Positions 9,514 through 18,603 of a DNA stretch of 42,287 nucleotides are shown here, piece by piece (position 1 is the first letter of the stretch; every line of letters begins with the position of its first letter). The translations under genes and the position numbers were made by a program. A model generated the notes under the pieces. The model did not search any database. It saw only the letters and a list, made by a program, of their open reading frames with translations, and was not told where the DNA came from. The DNA comes from Sphingorhabdus sp. EL138. GTDB taxonomy: Bacteria > Pseudomonadota > Alphaproteobacteria > Sphingomonadales > Sphingomonadaceae. Location of the stretch: the NCBI RefSeq assembly GCF_945862485.1, contig NZ_CAMAYF010000018.1, positions 1-42,287 on the forward strand, read 5' to 3'.

Positions 9514-10659
9514 ATGAATGCGGGGGCTTCCAATATCATCACCGATGCCAGAGCGGCGCTCCAGCGGCGCGATGGCGCGCTTGCGCAGCGCTTGTTGGCA
9601 GAGCTTCCGGAAAGCGAAATGCCTTGGCTGCTGTTGGCGCAAACTTGCAACCTACTCGGCAACGTCGCAGACGAAGAGGCAGCATTACAGCGGCTGCTTG
9701 CGTTGGAACCACGCAACTTGCCTGCGTTAATCTTGTCGGGCGAGTTAAAGGCGCGGATGGGTGATGACCGCGCCGCCAATTCCTTCTTTCAGGCGGCGCT
9801 CAATCAAGCGGCAGCCACCCCGAACGTGCCCTCCGCCCTTCACCCAATGCTCCACCGTGCGCGTGAATTTATCGGGCAAGTGCAGGTCAAGTTTGAACAG
9901 CACTTGATTGACGGTCTGAAACAGGCAGGCCTCACGCGTGATGGACGGGTCGGCACTGCAGTCGATATGCTGCTTGGCCGTAAGCAGCTCTATGTGCAGC
10001 AGCCTTCAAGCTTTTATTTTCCGGGACTGCCGCAACGGCAATTTTACGAGCGCGAAGAGTTCCCGTGGCTGATGGAAATCGAAGCCGCTGTGCCAGCAAT
10101 GCAAGCTGAACTGTGCGCTGTATTGGCGGATGACCAGGACTTCGCACCTTATGTGGAGGCAAATGCTGACCGACCGCTTGCGGCCAATCCGTTGATGAAC
10201 GATCCCAAATGGGGGGCGTATTATTTTTGGCGCAATGGTACAATCGTCCCAGAAAACGCTGCGCGCTGTCCGGTGACCATGCAAGCTTTAACACATGCGC
10301 CGATGCCGTTGATCGACCAGAGGTCGCCGATTGCGTTATGGTCGTTACTGAAACCCGATACCCATATCCAGCCGCATCATGGCCTGTTAAACACCCGCCT
10401 TATCTGCCATATTCCGTTGATCGTCCCGCAGGGCTGCGCCATTCGGGTCGGCAATGAAACGCGCAGCTGGCGTGCGGGTGAAGCGCTGATTTTCGATGAC
10501 AGTTTTGAACATGAGGCGTGGAATAAAAGCAACGACACACGCGTGATCTTGCTATTCGAGATATGGCGCCCAGAAATATCGTTGGACGAACGCGCCGCGC
10601 TGACAACGATATTTGAAACGATCAATAATTATCATGGCGTGCCGGAAGATGCGGGATAG
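9514..10659 (+). CDS. TPR-containing aspartyl/asparaginyl beta-hydroxylase family protein
   Basis: A predicted Fe(II)/2-oxoglutarate dioxygenase of the aspartyl/asparaginyl hydroxylase family. It is 381 residues long. The N-terminal 100 or so residues form TPR-like helices (alanine/leucine-rich repeats around MPWLLLAQTCNLLG and LALEPRNLPALILSG). The C-terminal catalytic domain has His288 in QPHHGLLNTRL, Arg295, and the second iron ligand His333 in FDDSFEHEAWN. The His spacing of 45 is close to that of human AspH. TRVILLFEIWRP supplies the second 2-oxoglutarate contact. AAGGTGA sits just before the ATG. The substrate is unknown; protein or lipid hydroxylation are both possible. It follows the helicase gene by 41 bases. 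Confidence 0.85.
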   Translation: MNAGASNIITDARAALQRRDGALAQRLLAELPESEMPWLLLAQTCNLLGNVADEEAALQRLLALEPRNLPALILSGELKARMGDDRAANSFFQAALNQAAATPNVPSALHPMLHRAREFIGQVQVKFEQHLIDGLKQAGLTRDGRVGTAVDMLLGRKQLYVQQPSSFYFPGLPQRQFYEREEFPWLMEIEAAVPAMQAELCAVLADDQDFAPYVEANADRPLAANPLMNDPKWGAYYFWRNGTIVPENAARCPVTMQALTHAPMPLIDQRSPIALWSLLKPDTHIQPHHGLLNTRLICHIPLIVPQGCAIRVGNETRSWRAGEALIFDDSFEHEAWNKSNDTRVILLFEIWRPEISLDERAALTTIFETINNYHGVPEDAG

Positions 10660-10746
10660 TCTGCGCCGCATACAAAACGCAGCGTTGTCGCCGAATAGAC
10701 GCCCCTGCCTTGCACTTGCTTGCGCAAGCCGATAGGCCCACAGAAT

Positions 10747-12075
10747 ATGTCCGACACGCCCACTGAAATCCATCCGTTAAAAATCGCTGACTTTCGCTTT
10801 TACTGGCTCGCACGCTTTATGGCGGTGCTGGCAACAATGGGGATGGTCGTCGTCATCGGTTACCAAGCCTATGACATCGCGCGCAGCGATTATGGCATGT
10901 CCATTCGCGAGGCGTCGTTACAACTTGGCCTGTTAGGGCTGGTGCAGTTTGTTCCCCTCGCGCTGCTAACGCCTGTAGCCGGATGGGCCGCAGATCGATG
11001 GGAGCGGCGGACGGTAGCGCGGCTCGCCAATAGCATCGACATGATGGTTGCGCTTGCTTTGGGCTGGTTCACTTATGTGGATGGACTGACCCTCCCTCTC
11101 CTTTTCCTGTTTGCAGCCTTGCACGGCGTCGCACGGGTGTTTGTTGGGCCGTCTATGTCGGCGATTGCGCCTAACATCGTGCCCCCCGCATCCCTGCCCC
11201 GCGCGATTGCCTTAAGCTCCATTGCTTGGCAAATTGGTTCGGTGATTGGTCCTGCGGCAGGCGGCCTGATGTTCGCAGCAAACCCTTCACTGCCCTATTT
11301 TGCCTCGGCTGGCCTCATGCTTATGGCGACGGTCAGCCTCAGCTTCGTCCGACCCGTCTATCCGCCGCCGATGGAAAGGAAAATCCACCCTATCCGCCAA
11401 ATGGTCGATGGTATGCGTTACACTTGGTCGGAACGTTTTTTGCTCGGTGCTATTACGCTTGACCTGTTTGCGGTGTTGCTGGCGGGCGCAACGGCCATGC
11501 TCCCGGTCTATGCGCGCGACATCTTGATGGTGGGGCCCGATGGTCTTGGACAGTTGCGCGCTGCACCTGCTATCGGCGCGTCAGTGGTGGCACTCATGCT
11601 TACCTTCCGGCCGCTGCGCCATAATGTTGGCGCAAAAATGCTTTGGGCTGTGGTCATATTTGGTATGGCGACTATCGGCTTTGGCCTCAGCCATGAAATA
11701 GGGGCCCGTGTCTTCGGAGACGCGCGCATTGGTTTACTGAACATGGGCGCAGGAATGGCGGTAGCTTTGGTCATGCTGGTCGTGCTCGGCGCATCGGACA
11801 TGTTGTCCGTTTACGTGCGCTCATCCCTGGTGCAACTCAACACGCCCGATGAGATGCGCGGCCGTGTCAGCTCGGTATCTGGCCTCGCCATTTCCGCATC
11901 GAACGAATTGGGCGAATTACAGTCTGGTTTGGCCGCAGCGGTGCTTGGTCCGGTCGGCGCGGTTGTATTTGGTGGCGCTGGTGCCATATTTGTTACAGCT
12001 ATTTGGGCGGGGTTATTTCCCGAACTCAAAAACGCCCGCACGTTCGAACCACAATATAGAGGAAAAAGTCCATGA
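10747..12075 (+). CDS. MFS transporter, drug/siderophore exporter type
   Basis: A 442-residue major facilitator protein, with about 12 hydrophobic segments, of the MFS_3/EntS-like type. It has the cytoplasmic loop motif [17 protein letters not shown] between helices 2 and 3 and a second-half RGRVSSV element. The frame also opens at TTG 10720, but ATG 10747 (MSDTPTEIH) is the natural start because the residues upstream do not look like a membrane-protein N-terminus. Its stop overlaps the cysK start by four bases (ATGA), giving translational coupling. Export of cysteine, O-acetylserine or a related thiol is therefore an attractive but unproven guess. Confidence 0.85.
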   Translation: MSDTPTEIHPLKIADFRFYWLARFMAVLATMGMVVVIGYQAYDIARSDYGMSIREASLQLGLLGLVQFVPLALLTPVAGWAADRWERRTVARLANSIDMMVALALGWFTYVDGLTLPLLFLFAALHGVARVFVGPSMSAIAPNIVPPASLPRAIALSSIAWQIGSVIGPAAGGLMFAANPSLPYFASAGLMLMATVSLSFVRPVYPPPMERKIHPIRQMVDGMRYTWSERFLLGAITLDLFAVLLAGATAMLPVYARDILMVGPDGLGQLRAAPAIGASVVALMLTFRPLRHNVGAKMLWAVVIFGMATIGFGLSHEIGARVFGDARIGLLNMGAGMAVALVMLVVLGASDMLSVYVRSSLVQLNTPDEMRGRVSSVSGLAISASNELGELQSGLAAAVLGPVGAVVFGGAGAIFVTAIWAGLFPELKNARTFEPQYRGKSP

Positions 12076-12992
12076 AAGCGCAATCGATCCTCGAAACCAT
12101 TGGTAACAGCCCGCATATTCGCATGGGACGTATGTTCCCGAATGCAGAGGTCTGGATTAAATCGGAACGGTCAAACCCCGGCGGATCGATTAAGGACCGC
12201 ATCGGGCTTGCGATGATTGAAGCGGCGGAAAAGGACGGTAGCCTTAAACCCGGCGGCACAATCATTGAGCCAACATCTGGCAATACTGGCGTCGGCCTTG
12301 CGATGGTCGCGGCGGTCAAAGGATACAAACTTATCCTCGTCATGCCGGAATCCATGTCTCTGGAGCGTCGCCGCTTGATGCTGGCCTATGGCGCGTCGTT
12401 CGACCTCACCCCACGGGAAAAGGGTATGAAAGGCGCGATTGAACGTGCGCTAGAACTGGTATCACAAACCACAAATTCATGGATGCCACAGCAATTTGAA
12501 AACCCCGCTAACATCGACGTCCATGTGCGCACAACCGCGCTGGAGATTTTAGAGGATTTTGCCGACACCCCTGTAGATGTGATGATCACTGGCGTTGGCA
12601 CGGGCGGGCATATCACGGGTTGCGCCGAAGTTTTGAAAAAGGCTTGGCCAAATCTGAAAGTATTTGCAGTTGAACCAACACTGTCCCCCGTCATCAGCGG
12701 CGGCCAACCGGGTCCGCACGCGATCCAAGGGATTGGCGCAGGGTTTATACCGGCAAACTTGCACACGGCTTTGCTTGACGGTGTAATTCAGGTTGATCCC
12801 GAAGCAGCCAAAGAAACCGCGCGCCGCGCCGCGCGCGAAGAGGGCATGTTAGTGGGTATATCGTCGGGCGCGACACTGGCTGCGATTGCGCAGAAACTGC
12901 CCGAACTACCCGCAGGAAGCCGCGTGCTTGGTTTCAATTATGATACTGGCGAACGTTATCTGTCAGTCCCGGATTTCTTACCAGTCGAGTAA
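12072..12992 (+). CDS. cysK: Cysteine synthase A (O-acetylserine sulfhydrylase)
   Basis: PLP enzyme that makes L-cysteine from O-acetyl-L-serine and sulfide. The 306-residue protein has the PLP Schiff-base lysine Lys41 in NPGGSIKDR, the substrate loop TSGNTG at 68-73, the phosphate cradle GTGGHITG near 175, and GISSGA near 255. Length and motifs are standard for CysK. It begins inside the stop of the upstream MFS gene and is followed at once by a strong hairpin terminator, so it closes the operon. Confidence 0.96.
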   Translation: MKAQSILETIGNSPHIRMGRMFPNAEVWIKSERSNPGGSIKDRIGLAMIEAAEKDGSLKPGGTIIEPTSGNTGVGLAMVAAVKGYKLILVMPESMSLERRRLMLAYGASFDLTPREKGMKGAIERALELVSQTTNSWMPQQFENPANIDVHVRTTALEILEDFADTPVDVMITGVGTGGHITGCAEVLKKAWPNLKVFAVEPTLSPVISGGQPGPHAIQGIGAGFIPANLHTALLDGVIQVDPEAAKETARRAAREEGMLVGISSGATLAAIAQKLPELPAGSRVLGFNYDTGERYLSVPDFLPVE

Positions 12993-12995
12993 ACC

Positions 12996-13028
12996 AAAAA
13001 TGCCGGGACACATGTTCCCGGCATTTTG
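12996..13028. terminator. Bidirectional hairpin terminator between cysK and acyl-CoA dehydrogenase gene
   Basis: Perfect 12-base arms 12997-13008 (AAAATGCCGGGA) and 13016-13027 (TCCCGGCATTTT) around a 7-base loop. The A-tract and T-tract flank the GC core on both sides, so it can stop transcription from both directions. This fits its position between two convergent genes. Confidence 0.92.
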
Positions 13029-13053
13029 TTGGCTCAGGGGGAACAAGCCGCGG

Positions 13054-14853
13054 TTACGCCGCTGCGAACATTTCCGGCGTAAGTGCCATAATGGCCTCGC
13101 TGCCTGCTTCAATCTTGCGACGAAGCGCGCCGCAATCCGGCATGTGACGCTCCGCAAAATAACGCGCTGTCACCAGCTTGGTTTGATAGAATGATGCGTT
13201 CCCTGTCCCTGCATCCAGCGACTTCTGTGCGCTTTGCGCCATGCGTAGCCATTGCAGGCCAAGCGCAACGATGCCCATGATGTGCATATAATGATGCGCA
13301 CCAGCGCCGATATTATTCGGGTTTGCCATGCCATTTTGCATGAACCACATCGTTGACGCCTTCAAATCGCCATTGGCCTTCTCAAGGCGACCAGCCAAAT
13401 CCGCCAACGGCCCATACTTGGCAGCAGCGCATTCTTCGTCCACAATTTTGAAAAGCGCCTGAATGGCGCGGCCACCATTTTGCGCGAGTTTCCGGCCGAC
13501 GAGATCCATGGCTTGTACGCCGTTTGTGCCTTCATAGATCATCGCGATACGGGCATCGCGGACATATTGCTCCATGCCCCATTCGGCGATGTAGCCATGG
13601 CCGCCATAGACTTGCTGGGCGTTGGTTGCGACTTCATAGCCCTTGTCCGTGCCATAGCCCTTGATGACGGGTGTCAGCAAAGACAATAGATCATCAGCGG
13701 TCTGCCGCTCTTCTTCGGTTTGCGCATGATGCAGCAAATCGGCCTGCAACGCGCCCCATAGGCACAAGGCACGCATACCCTCGGTAAACGATTTTGCGTC
13801 CATCAACATACGGCGCACATCGGGGTGGACGAACAACGTGTCGGCCTTTTGCTCCAAATCCTGCGGTCCAGTCAGTGCGCGGCCCTGACGGCGGTCTTGC
13901 GCATAATGCACTGCATTTTGGTAAGCGACTTCGGCAATGCCCAAGCCCTGCTGCCCCACGCCAAGCCGCGCGATATTCATCATGATGAACATGGCCGCGA
14001 GGCCTTTACTCTCTTCGCCGACCAAAAATCCGGTAGCACCGTCATAATTCATGACGCAGGTGGCGTTGCCATGAATACCCATTTTATGTTCAATAGAACC
14101 ACAGGATAAAGCATTGCGTGCACCAAGCGACCCATCGTCATTCACAAGGAATTTCGGCACGATGAACAAAGATATGCCTTTCACGCTGTCTGGTGCACCG
14201 GGTGTTTTTGCGAGCACCAAATGAATGATGTTCTCGGTCAGATCGTGCTCACCCGACGAGATGAAAATCTTGGTCCCCGAAATGGCAAAGCTGCCATCTC
14301 CATTGGGCTCTGCCTTGGTGCGGATAAGGCCTAGGTCAGTTCCGCAATGCGGCTCGGTCAGGTTCATGGTTCCGCCCCATTTGCCCGAAATCATGTTTGG
14401 GGCATATTTGGCCTTCTGCTCGTTACTGCCCTTGACCAAAATCGCGGACACCGCGCCCTGTGTCAGACCGGGGTACATCGCAAACGCCATGTTGGAACTC
14501 GCCATAAGCTCCTCAAAGGCCATGGAGACGATGTGCGGCATGCCCTGCCCGCCAAACTCCACGGGGCTCGACAATGTGCCCCAGCCACCTTCGCAATATA
14601 GCTTATAGGCGTCCTTGAAACCGTCGGGCGTGGTCACGCTGCCATCCTCATGGCGTGTGCAGCCTTGCAGGTCACCGACTTGGTTCAAAGGAAACAGCAC
14701 ATTTTCCACAAACTTTGCGCCTTCGGTGAGGATCGCATCAATCATATCAGCGCTGGCATTTTCAAAACCAGGCAGATTGGCGTAGCGCTCAACGCCCAAA
14801 ACTTCGTTAAGGATGAACTGCGTGTCGCGAACGGGGGCGGTATAGCTTGGCAT
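13054..14853 (-). CDS. Acyl-CoA dehydrogenase (long form, DmdC-like clade)
   Basis: FAD enzyme that introduces the alpha-beta double bond into an acyl-CoA thioester. At 599 residues it belongs to the longer clade that includes methylmercaptopropionyl-CoA dehydrogenase, with an extra C-terminal domain. Seen in the sequence: [18 protein letters not shown], the FAD/substrate motif [27 protein letters not shown], and the C-terminal [17 protein letters not shown], whose Glu is the family catalytic base. AAAGGACC precedes the ATG. The MerR-type regulator gene lies 32 bases upstream on the same strand, so they are probably one operon. The chain-length or branched substrate cannot be read from sequence. 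Confidence 0.93.
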   Translation of the reverse strand: MPSYTAPVRDTQFILNEVLGVERYANLPGFENASADMIDAILTEGAKFVENVLFPLNQVGDLQGCTRHEDGSVTTPDGFKDAYKLYCEGGWGTLSSPVEFGGQGMPHIVSMAFEELMASSNMAFAMYPGLTQGAVSAILVKGSNEQKAKYAPNMISGKWGGTMNLTEPHCGTDLGLIRTKAEPNGDGSFAISGTKIFISSGEHDLTENIIHLVLAKTPGAPDSVKGISLFIVPKFLVNDDGSLGARNALSCGSIEHKMGIHGNATCVMNYDGATGFLVGEESKGLAAMFIMMNIARLGVGQQGLGIAEVAYQNAVHYAQDRRQGRALTGPQDLEQKADTLFVHPDVRRMLMDAKSFTEGMRALCLWGALQADLLHHAQTEEERQTADDLLSLLTPVIKGYGTDKGYEVATNAQQVYGGHGYIAEWGMEQYVRDARIAMIYEGTNGVQAMDLVGRKLAQNGGRAIQALFKIVDEECAAAKYGPLADLAGRLEKANGDLKASTMWFMQNGMANPNNIGAGAHHYMHIMGIVALGLQWLRMAQSAQKSLDAGTGNASFYQTKLVTARYFAERHMPDCGALRRKIEAGSEAIMALTPEMFAAA

Positions 14854-14885
14854 TTTCGGTCCTTTAGATAGCGGTGAATAGGGCG

Positions 14886-15338
14886 TTACGCCGCGGCAGA
14901 TTTTTCCGCGGCCTCGACCTGTTCCACCGTTGAAACAAATTCGGTCAGCTCTTTAATTGCGCTCTCAATGTCGTCGCGCTGTGCCTTTAACAGATTGATC
15001 CGGTCGCGGCATTTTTCAATAGTCACACGGCGTTGAATATTGCGACCGTCATTCAGGTCGTACAAATCGATCATCTCGCGGATTTCTGCCAGGCTGAACC
15101 CGACCCGCTTTGCCCGCAATATCCATGCCAACCGCGCCCGGTCCCGTTTTGAATAAATGCGCGCCAAGCCCATACGTTCCGGCGAAATCAGCCCCTGATC
15201 TTCGTAAAAACGCAATGCCCGCGCGGTTACCTCAAATTCGACTGATAGGTCGGATATCGTAAACGAATCCCGATTATATGCGTCGGGCGTGTCGATGGTC
15301 GCATCGGCCCGCTTTTCTTCGCGCGTTACAGATTCCAT
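14886..15338 (-). CDS. MerR-family transcriptional regulator, LiuR-like
   Basis: A 150-residue DNA-binding regulator. The winged-helix region (about 27-95) contains [30 protein letters not shown] and a second helix [17 protein letters not shown] coiled-coil dimerisation helix follows (about 100-140). No cysteine cluster typical of metal-sensing MerR proteins is present near the C-terminus. Regulators of this appearance next to acyl-CoA dehydrogenases are usually LiuR/acyl-CoA-responsive factors for branched-chain or fatty acid breakdown. That assignment is inference, supported by the operator at 15373-15390. GGAGGG lies just upstream of the ATG. Confidence 0.87.
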   Translation of the reverse strand: MESVTREEKRADATIDTPDAYNRDSFTISDLSVEFEVTARALRFYEDQGLISPERMGLARIYSKRDRARLAWILRAKRVGFSLAEIREMIDLYDLNDGRNIQRRVTIEKCRDRINLLKAQRDDIESAIKELTEFVSTVEQVEAAEKSAAA

Positions 15339-15372
15339 TGCGCCCTCCCTCTTCGTTGCCCTAACGTCACTA

Positions 15373-15390
15373 GTTTACGTTAGCGTAAAC
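15373..15390. promoter_or_regulatory. Candidate LiuR-type operator
   Basis: GTTTACG-TTAG-CGTAAAC, a perfect palindrome with 7-base arms and a 4-base spacer, centred about 43 bases upstream of the regulator start. It matches the TTTACG-N4-CGTAAA form described for LiuR sites in proteobacteria. The likely role is autoregulation of the regulator/acyl-CoA dehydrogenase operon. Confidence 0.7.
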
Positions 15391-15431
15391 GTCAATCGGG
15401 GACGTGACGGTTGCGGTAGGAATAAAGCAGG

Positions 15432-16238
15432 TTAAACGGATGGCTCGGGCGGAAATGCTTCTGCGGGCTTTGGTGCCAGTACTGGTGGAGGCAGTGTGGG
15501 ATCGACGGTGGCATCCTCTGGTCCAGCCAAAGCATCTGTGGCTGGCGGGGGCTCCGGCCGCTTGACGGGCGTTGACGTGTCTTGAAGAACGACGACCTCT
15601 TGCCCCATTTGTGTGACGCCGAACAAGTTCTTGGCAAAAACTAAGGGCAAACGGATACAGCCATGTGATGCCGGATATCCGGGCAAATCACCCCCGTGAA
15701 TGGCAATACCATCCCAGGTCAGCCGCTGCATAAATGGCATCGGCGCGTTGCTGTAGAGGTTGGATTTGTGGTCCACATTTTTCTGCAGAATATTGAAAAC
15801 ACCTGTCGGCGTTTCCTTACCCTTTTTCCCCGACGAAATAGTGCTGAAGCCAATTAACTCATCATTCTGAAACACATAAATCCGCTGAATATCGAGCACG
15901 ACGACGATTTTCATCGGTCCTGTATAGACCTCCTGCTTTGCCCACCGAAACTGTCCGGGCTTCAGCGCGTCAACAGGCCCTTTTTTGCGGGGCTTTGGTG
16001 TGGGCGTTGCAATAGGGGTTTTCGCGGCAGGTGGGTTTGCCACAGGCGGCGGGACTACCGATTGCGGTGGCGTGGCCGACGAGGGATCCGCCGGAACGAC
16101 TTCAGGCCTCTGACCTTGCTGGATAGGTGCAGGCGGCGCCTGCTCCAATACTTGCGCTCCAGACATGGCCGGCACTGCACTCATCAACAAAAGCGCGATT
16201 ATGCCCTGCAATGTGCGGATGCCCGCGCCGAAACCCAT
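15432..16238 (-). CDS. L,D-transpeptidase (YkuD family), exported
   Basis: Predicted periplasmic peptidoglycan cross-linking or lipoprotein-attaching enzyme. The 268-residue protein has a signal peptide (about 1-28, ending SGAQ), a long proline-rich linker (about 32-85), then the YkuD domain from about 105. The domain keeps the catalytic signature: His181 (AIHGGD) and SHGCIRLP with Cys194. A second Pro/Ala-rich tail follows the domain. Mature substrate preference (3-3 cross-links or anchoring) cannot be told. It is divergent from the YkuD_2-type gene across 132 bases. Confidence 0.92.
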   Translation of the reverse strand: MGFGAGIRTLQGIIALLLMSAVPAMSGAQVLEQAPPAPIQQGQRPEVVPADPSSATPPQSVVPPPVANPPAAKTPIATPTPKPRKKGPVDALKPGQFRWAKQEVYTGPMKIVVVLDIQRIYVFQNDELIGFSTISSGKKGKETPTGVFNILQKNVDHKSNLYSNAPMPFMQRLTWDGIAIHGGDLPGYPASHGCIRLPLVFAKNLFGVTQMGQEVVVLQDTSTPVKRPEPPPATDALAGPEDATVDPTLPPPVLAPKPAEAFPPEPSV

Positions 16239-16311
16239 GAAATTGCCCTAACTGCCGGATATTGCGCCGTACAAAACAGCATCTTAATGGGCATACCATC
16301 ATCCGCTTAAA

Positions 16312-16344
16312 AATTCGACGTCAATTTTTCCGCACCGGTATAAA
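16312..16344. promoter_or_regulatory. Possible overlapping divergent promoters of the two transpeptidase-type genes
   Basis: On the minus strand TTGACG (complement of CGTCAA, 16318-16323) could be a -35 for the gene at 15432-16238. On the plus strand TATAAA at 16339-16344 could be the -10 for the gene at 16371/16455. The two lie around the shared palindrome GACGTC. The match is weak and inferred from consensus only. Confidence 0.3.
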
Positions 16345-16454
16345 TTAGGCCGGGACCCATAGGTTCCGACATGATGCGCTTAACCGTCCTGCTTTTGCGC
16401 TCAAATGCCTTAAAGGCCCTATTTATCGCCAGCGTTGAGCCCTATCTTGCCTTC

Positions 16455-17081
16455 ATGAACATAGGACGCAGGCAATTCATTCATTCGGCGGTTTTAGGCG
16501 CGAGCTTACTTACGGTTCCATCAAAGGCGGCCGACATCGTCTTTCGGCCAGGCACAGGCACCGAACCGGGCGGCCCATCGCCTTTATTGCTTGATCGCGC
16601 AAAGGCCGCTTTGGCGGCGCATAAGGCGCGCATTCACAACCATGATTTGCTGGCCATAGCGGACTTTTCCAAGCCATCGCGCGATCCGCGCTTTTATGTT
16701 GTCGATCTGCGTAGTGGAAAATCCGACACATTCTTGGTCGCCCATGGCAAGGGTTCAGACCCAAGCCATAGCGGCTGGGTCCAACATTTTTCCAACGTGC
16801 GTGGGTCGGAGGCTACATCGGCGGGCAGCTATCTCGTCGGTGAGACCTATATTGGTCAATATGGCGAATCCCGCCGGTTAATCGGGCTTGATCCGCAGAA
16901 TGACCAAGCCGAGGCCCGCGCGATTGTCATTCACCCTGCTTGGTATGTGAACCGTTCGCTCATTTACGACCAAGGCAAGATTGGCCGAAGCCAAGGCTGC
17001 TTTGCTTTTGCGAAGGATGATATCAACGTGATCCTGGAGCGCGTGGCCCCAGGATGCCTCTTATTCGCTGATAAGGTGTAA
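16455..17081 (+). CDS. Murein L,D-transpeptidase catalytic domain protein (YkuD_2 type), probable Tat substrate
   Basis: Member of the YkuD_2 (L,D-transpeptidase-like) family, presumably acting in the cell envelope. From ATG 16455 it is 208 residues and begins MNIGRRQFIHSAVLGAS. This is a twin-arginine-like signal (GRRQF followed by a hydrophobic stretch) with a cleavage-like SKAA. The catalytic region holds His160 (VIHPAWYVN) and Cys182 in GRSQGCF. The frame is open to ATG 16371, which would add 28 residues in front of the signal; I prefer 16455 because the Tat motif would then be N-terminal. It ends two bases before the convergent sodC stop. Confidence 0.82.
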   Translation: MNIGRRQFIHSAVLGASLLTVPSKAADIVFRPGTGTEPGGPSPLLLDRAKAALAAHKARIHNHDLLAIADFSKPSRDPRFYVVDLRSGKSDTFLVAHGKGSDPSHSGWVQHFSNVRGSEATSAGSYLVGETYIGQYGESRRLIGLDPQNDQAEARAIVIHPAWYVNRSLIYDQGKIGRSQGCFAFAKDDINVILERVAPGCLLFADKV

Positions 17082-17083
17082 GC

Positions 17084-17623
17084 TCAGCTCCGGTTTCCCG
17101 ACTTAAACACACCGCAGATAATCCGCTTGCCGCTATTGCCGCTTGGATCGGTTTTATAGTCATCGGCTTTCTCATGGATGACAAGCGCGCCGCCATCGGC
17201 ATCCAACAGACCGGTTGGTCCTGACAGCATTATATCCTTCAATTTATACTCCAATATGATTTTCCGATCAGCGCCCGCATTCACATTGGGCAAATCACCA
17301 TCATGCGCGCCCATGGGGTTGTCGTGGCCATGTTGCTTCATATCCGGGTTCCAGTGCGGCCCCGCGCTGGCGAAGTCAGGTGCTTCACATTTCCCAACGG
17401 CATGCAGATGCATGCCAAATGTTCCGGCCGCAGGCGCTTGGGCAGACAGGCTTAAAAACACACCATCGCGCCGCTGCGATATGGTCGCAACACCGGCCCA
17501 GCTGCCGTCGGCACGGGCAAGATCAGCCGTTACAACTTCGGACGCCTCAACTGCCTTTGTAGCTGGCATGGTCGCACAGCTCGCGAGGATGGGAATAACA
17601 AAAATCGGCAGAAACTTAAGCAT
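17084..17623 (-). CDS. sodC: Cu/Zn superoxide dismutase, lipoprotein
   Basis: Dismutates superoxide in the periplasm using copper and zinc. The 179-residue protein begins with a lipoprotein signal whose lipobox LASC places the lipidated cysteine at 16. Metal ligands are visible: His72 and His74 (HLHAVGKC), bridging His90 (GPHWNP), His98, His107 and Asp110 (AHDGDLPN), and His150 (VIHEKADD). Cys79 and Cys170 give the family disulfide. AGGAGAAG precedes the ATG. It converges on the YkuD_2 gene with a 2-base gap. The assignment is firm. Confidence 0.96.
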   Translation of the reverse strand: MLKFLPIFVIPILASCATMPATKAVEASEVVTADLARADGSWAGVATISQRRDGVFLSLSAQAPAAGTFGMHLHAVGKCEAPDFASAGPHWNPDMKQHGHDNPMGAHDGDLPNVNAGADRKIILEYKLKDIMLSGPTGLLDADGGALVIHEKADDYKTDPSGNSGKRIICGVFKSGNRS

Positions 17624-17696
17624 ATTCTTCTCCTAAATCTGGCTGTGCGAGCGCAACATAACATCAACCATGCGGCACTCAATTTGTTTCATGCGT

Positions 17697-18587
17697 TCAG
17701 TCGGCCCATTTGTCGGGCTTAACGCCCTGCGCAAAGAGCAACGCTGTTAGATCATTATGTCGTACGGAAAAGTTTGCTGCTTGCGCTAATTGCGGGCGCG
17801 GATGATAGCCAACACCAAGGCCCCCGCCGGACACCGCTGCAGCGATCATTGGCAAATCATTCGCGCCATCACCAACCGCCAGCGCCGCCTCAAGGTCAAC
17901 GCCGCGTGCTTCTGCCGCGGCGTGCAACACGATACGCTTTGTCGATGCATCCACGATATCGGCCGCCAGTGCCCCCGTTAGGCGTCCGTCTTTAATCTCC
18001 AGAAGATTGGCATGCACCTCATGAAAGCCCAGCCTATCAGCCACAGGACCCGTAAAGCTTGTAAACCCACCCGACACGAGTACCGCATGCGCGCCCCATC
18101 CGGTCATCGTACGCACGAGGATATCGGCTCCCGGCATTGGCTGCACGCGTTCGCGCAGGCACTGCGCAATGACATCCTCGTCCAGCCCCGCCAGCAGAGC
18201 GACCCGCGCCTTTAAAGCCTCGGCAAAATCGAGCTCACCGGCCATTGCGCGTTCGGTAATCGCGGCAATCTCTGGCTTAATGCCGGCATAGTCCGCCAAT
18301 TCGTCAATGCATTCGACCGTAATCATGGTGCTGTCCATATCGGACACCAACAACATTTTTCGGCGGCTCCCCTCATGCTGGATGGCAATATCAAAACGGT
18401 CCTCAATACCCGCGAGGGCCAAGCGCCCATCGGATAGGTCGCCTTCAAACAATATGTCGGCTGCTTTGCCTTCTGCGAGCCAGTCAAAAGCCTTGGGGAT
18501 ACAGCCGGCTTCGGCCAATCGATCCTTCGCCTCGGAAAAGTTGCCGCTTTCCAGATTGTCTGCTGCTATCAGAGTGCAAATGGGCAT
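17697..18587 (-). CDS. serB: Phosphoserine phosphatase
   Basis: HAD-family hydrolase that dephosphorylates O-phospho-L-serine in the last step of serine synthesis. The 296-residue protein has an N-terminal ACT-like region (about 1-75) and the HAD motif I DMDST with nucleophile Asp83 and general acid Asp85. VSGGFTSFT is motif II, Lys in STKRIVL is near motif III, and GDGANDLPM is motif IV. The length is like E. coli SerB. GAGGA lies about 6 bases before the ATG. Only 16 bases separate its start from the divergent miaA start. Confidence 0.96.
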   Translation of the reverse strand: MPICTLIAADNLESGNFSEAKDRLAEAGCIPKAFDWLAEGKAADILFEGDLSDGRLALAGIEDRFDIAIQHEGSRRKMLLVSDMDSTMITVECIDELADYAGIKPEIAAITERAMAGELDFAEALKARVALLAGLDEDVIAQCLRERVQPMPGADILVRTMTGWGAHAVLVSGGFTSFTGPVADRLGFHEVHANLLEIKDGRLTGALAADIVDASTKRIVLHAAAEARGVDLEAALAVGDGANDLPMIAAAVSGGGLGVGYHPRPQLAQAANFSVRHNDLTALLFAQGVKPDKWAD

Positions 18588-18603
18588 ATCGAATCCTCAA
18601 AAT

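Noticed and set aside
18307-18603. 99-codon N-terminal extension of miaA
   Set aside because: It overlaps serB antisense, and MiaA proteins begin a few residues before the P-loop, which fits ATG 18604.
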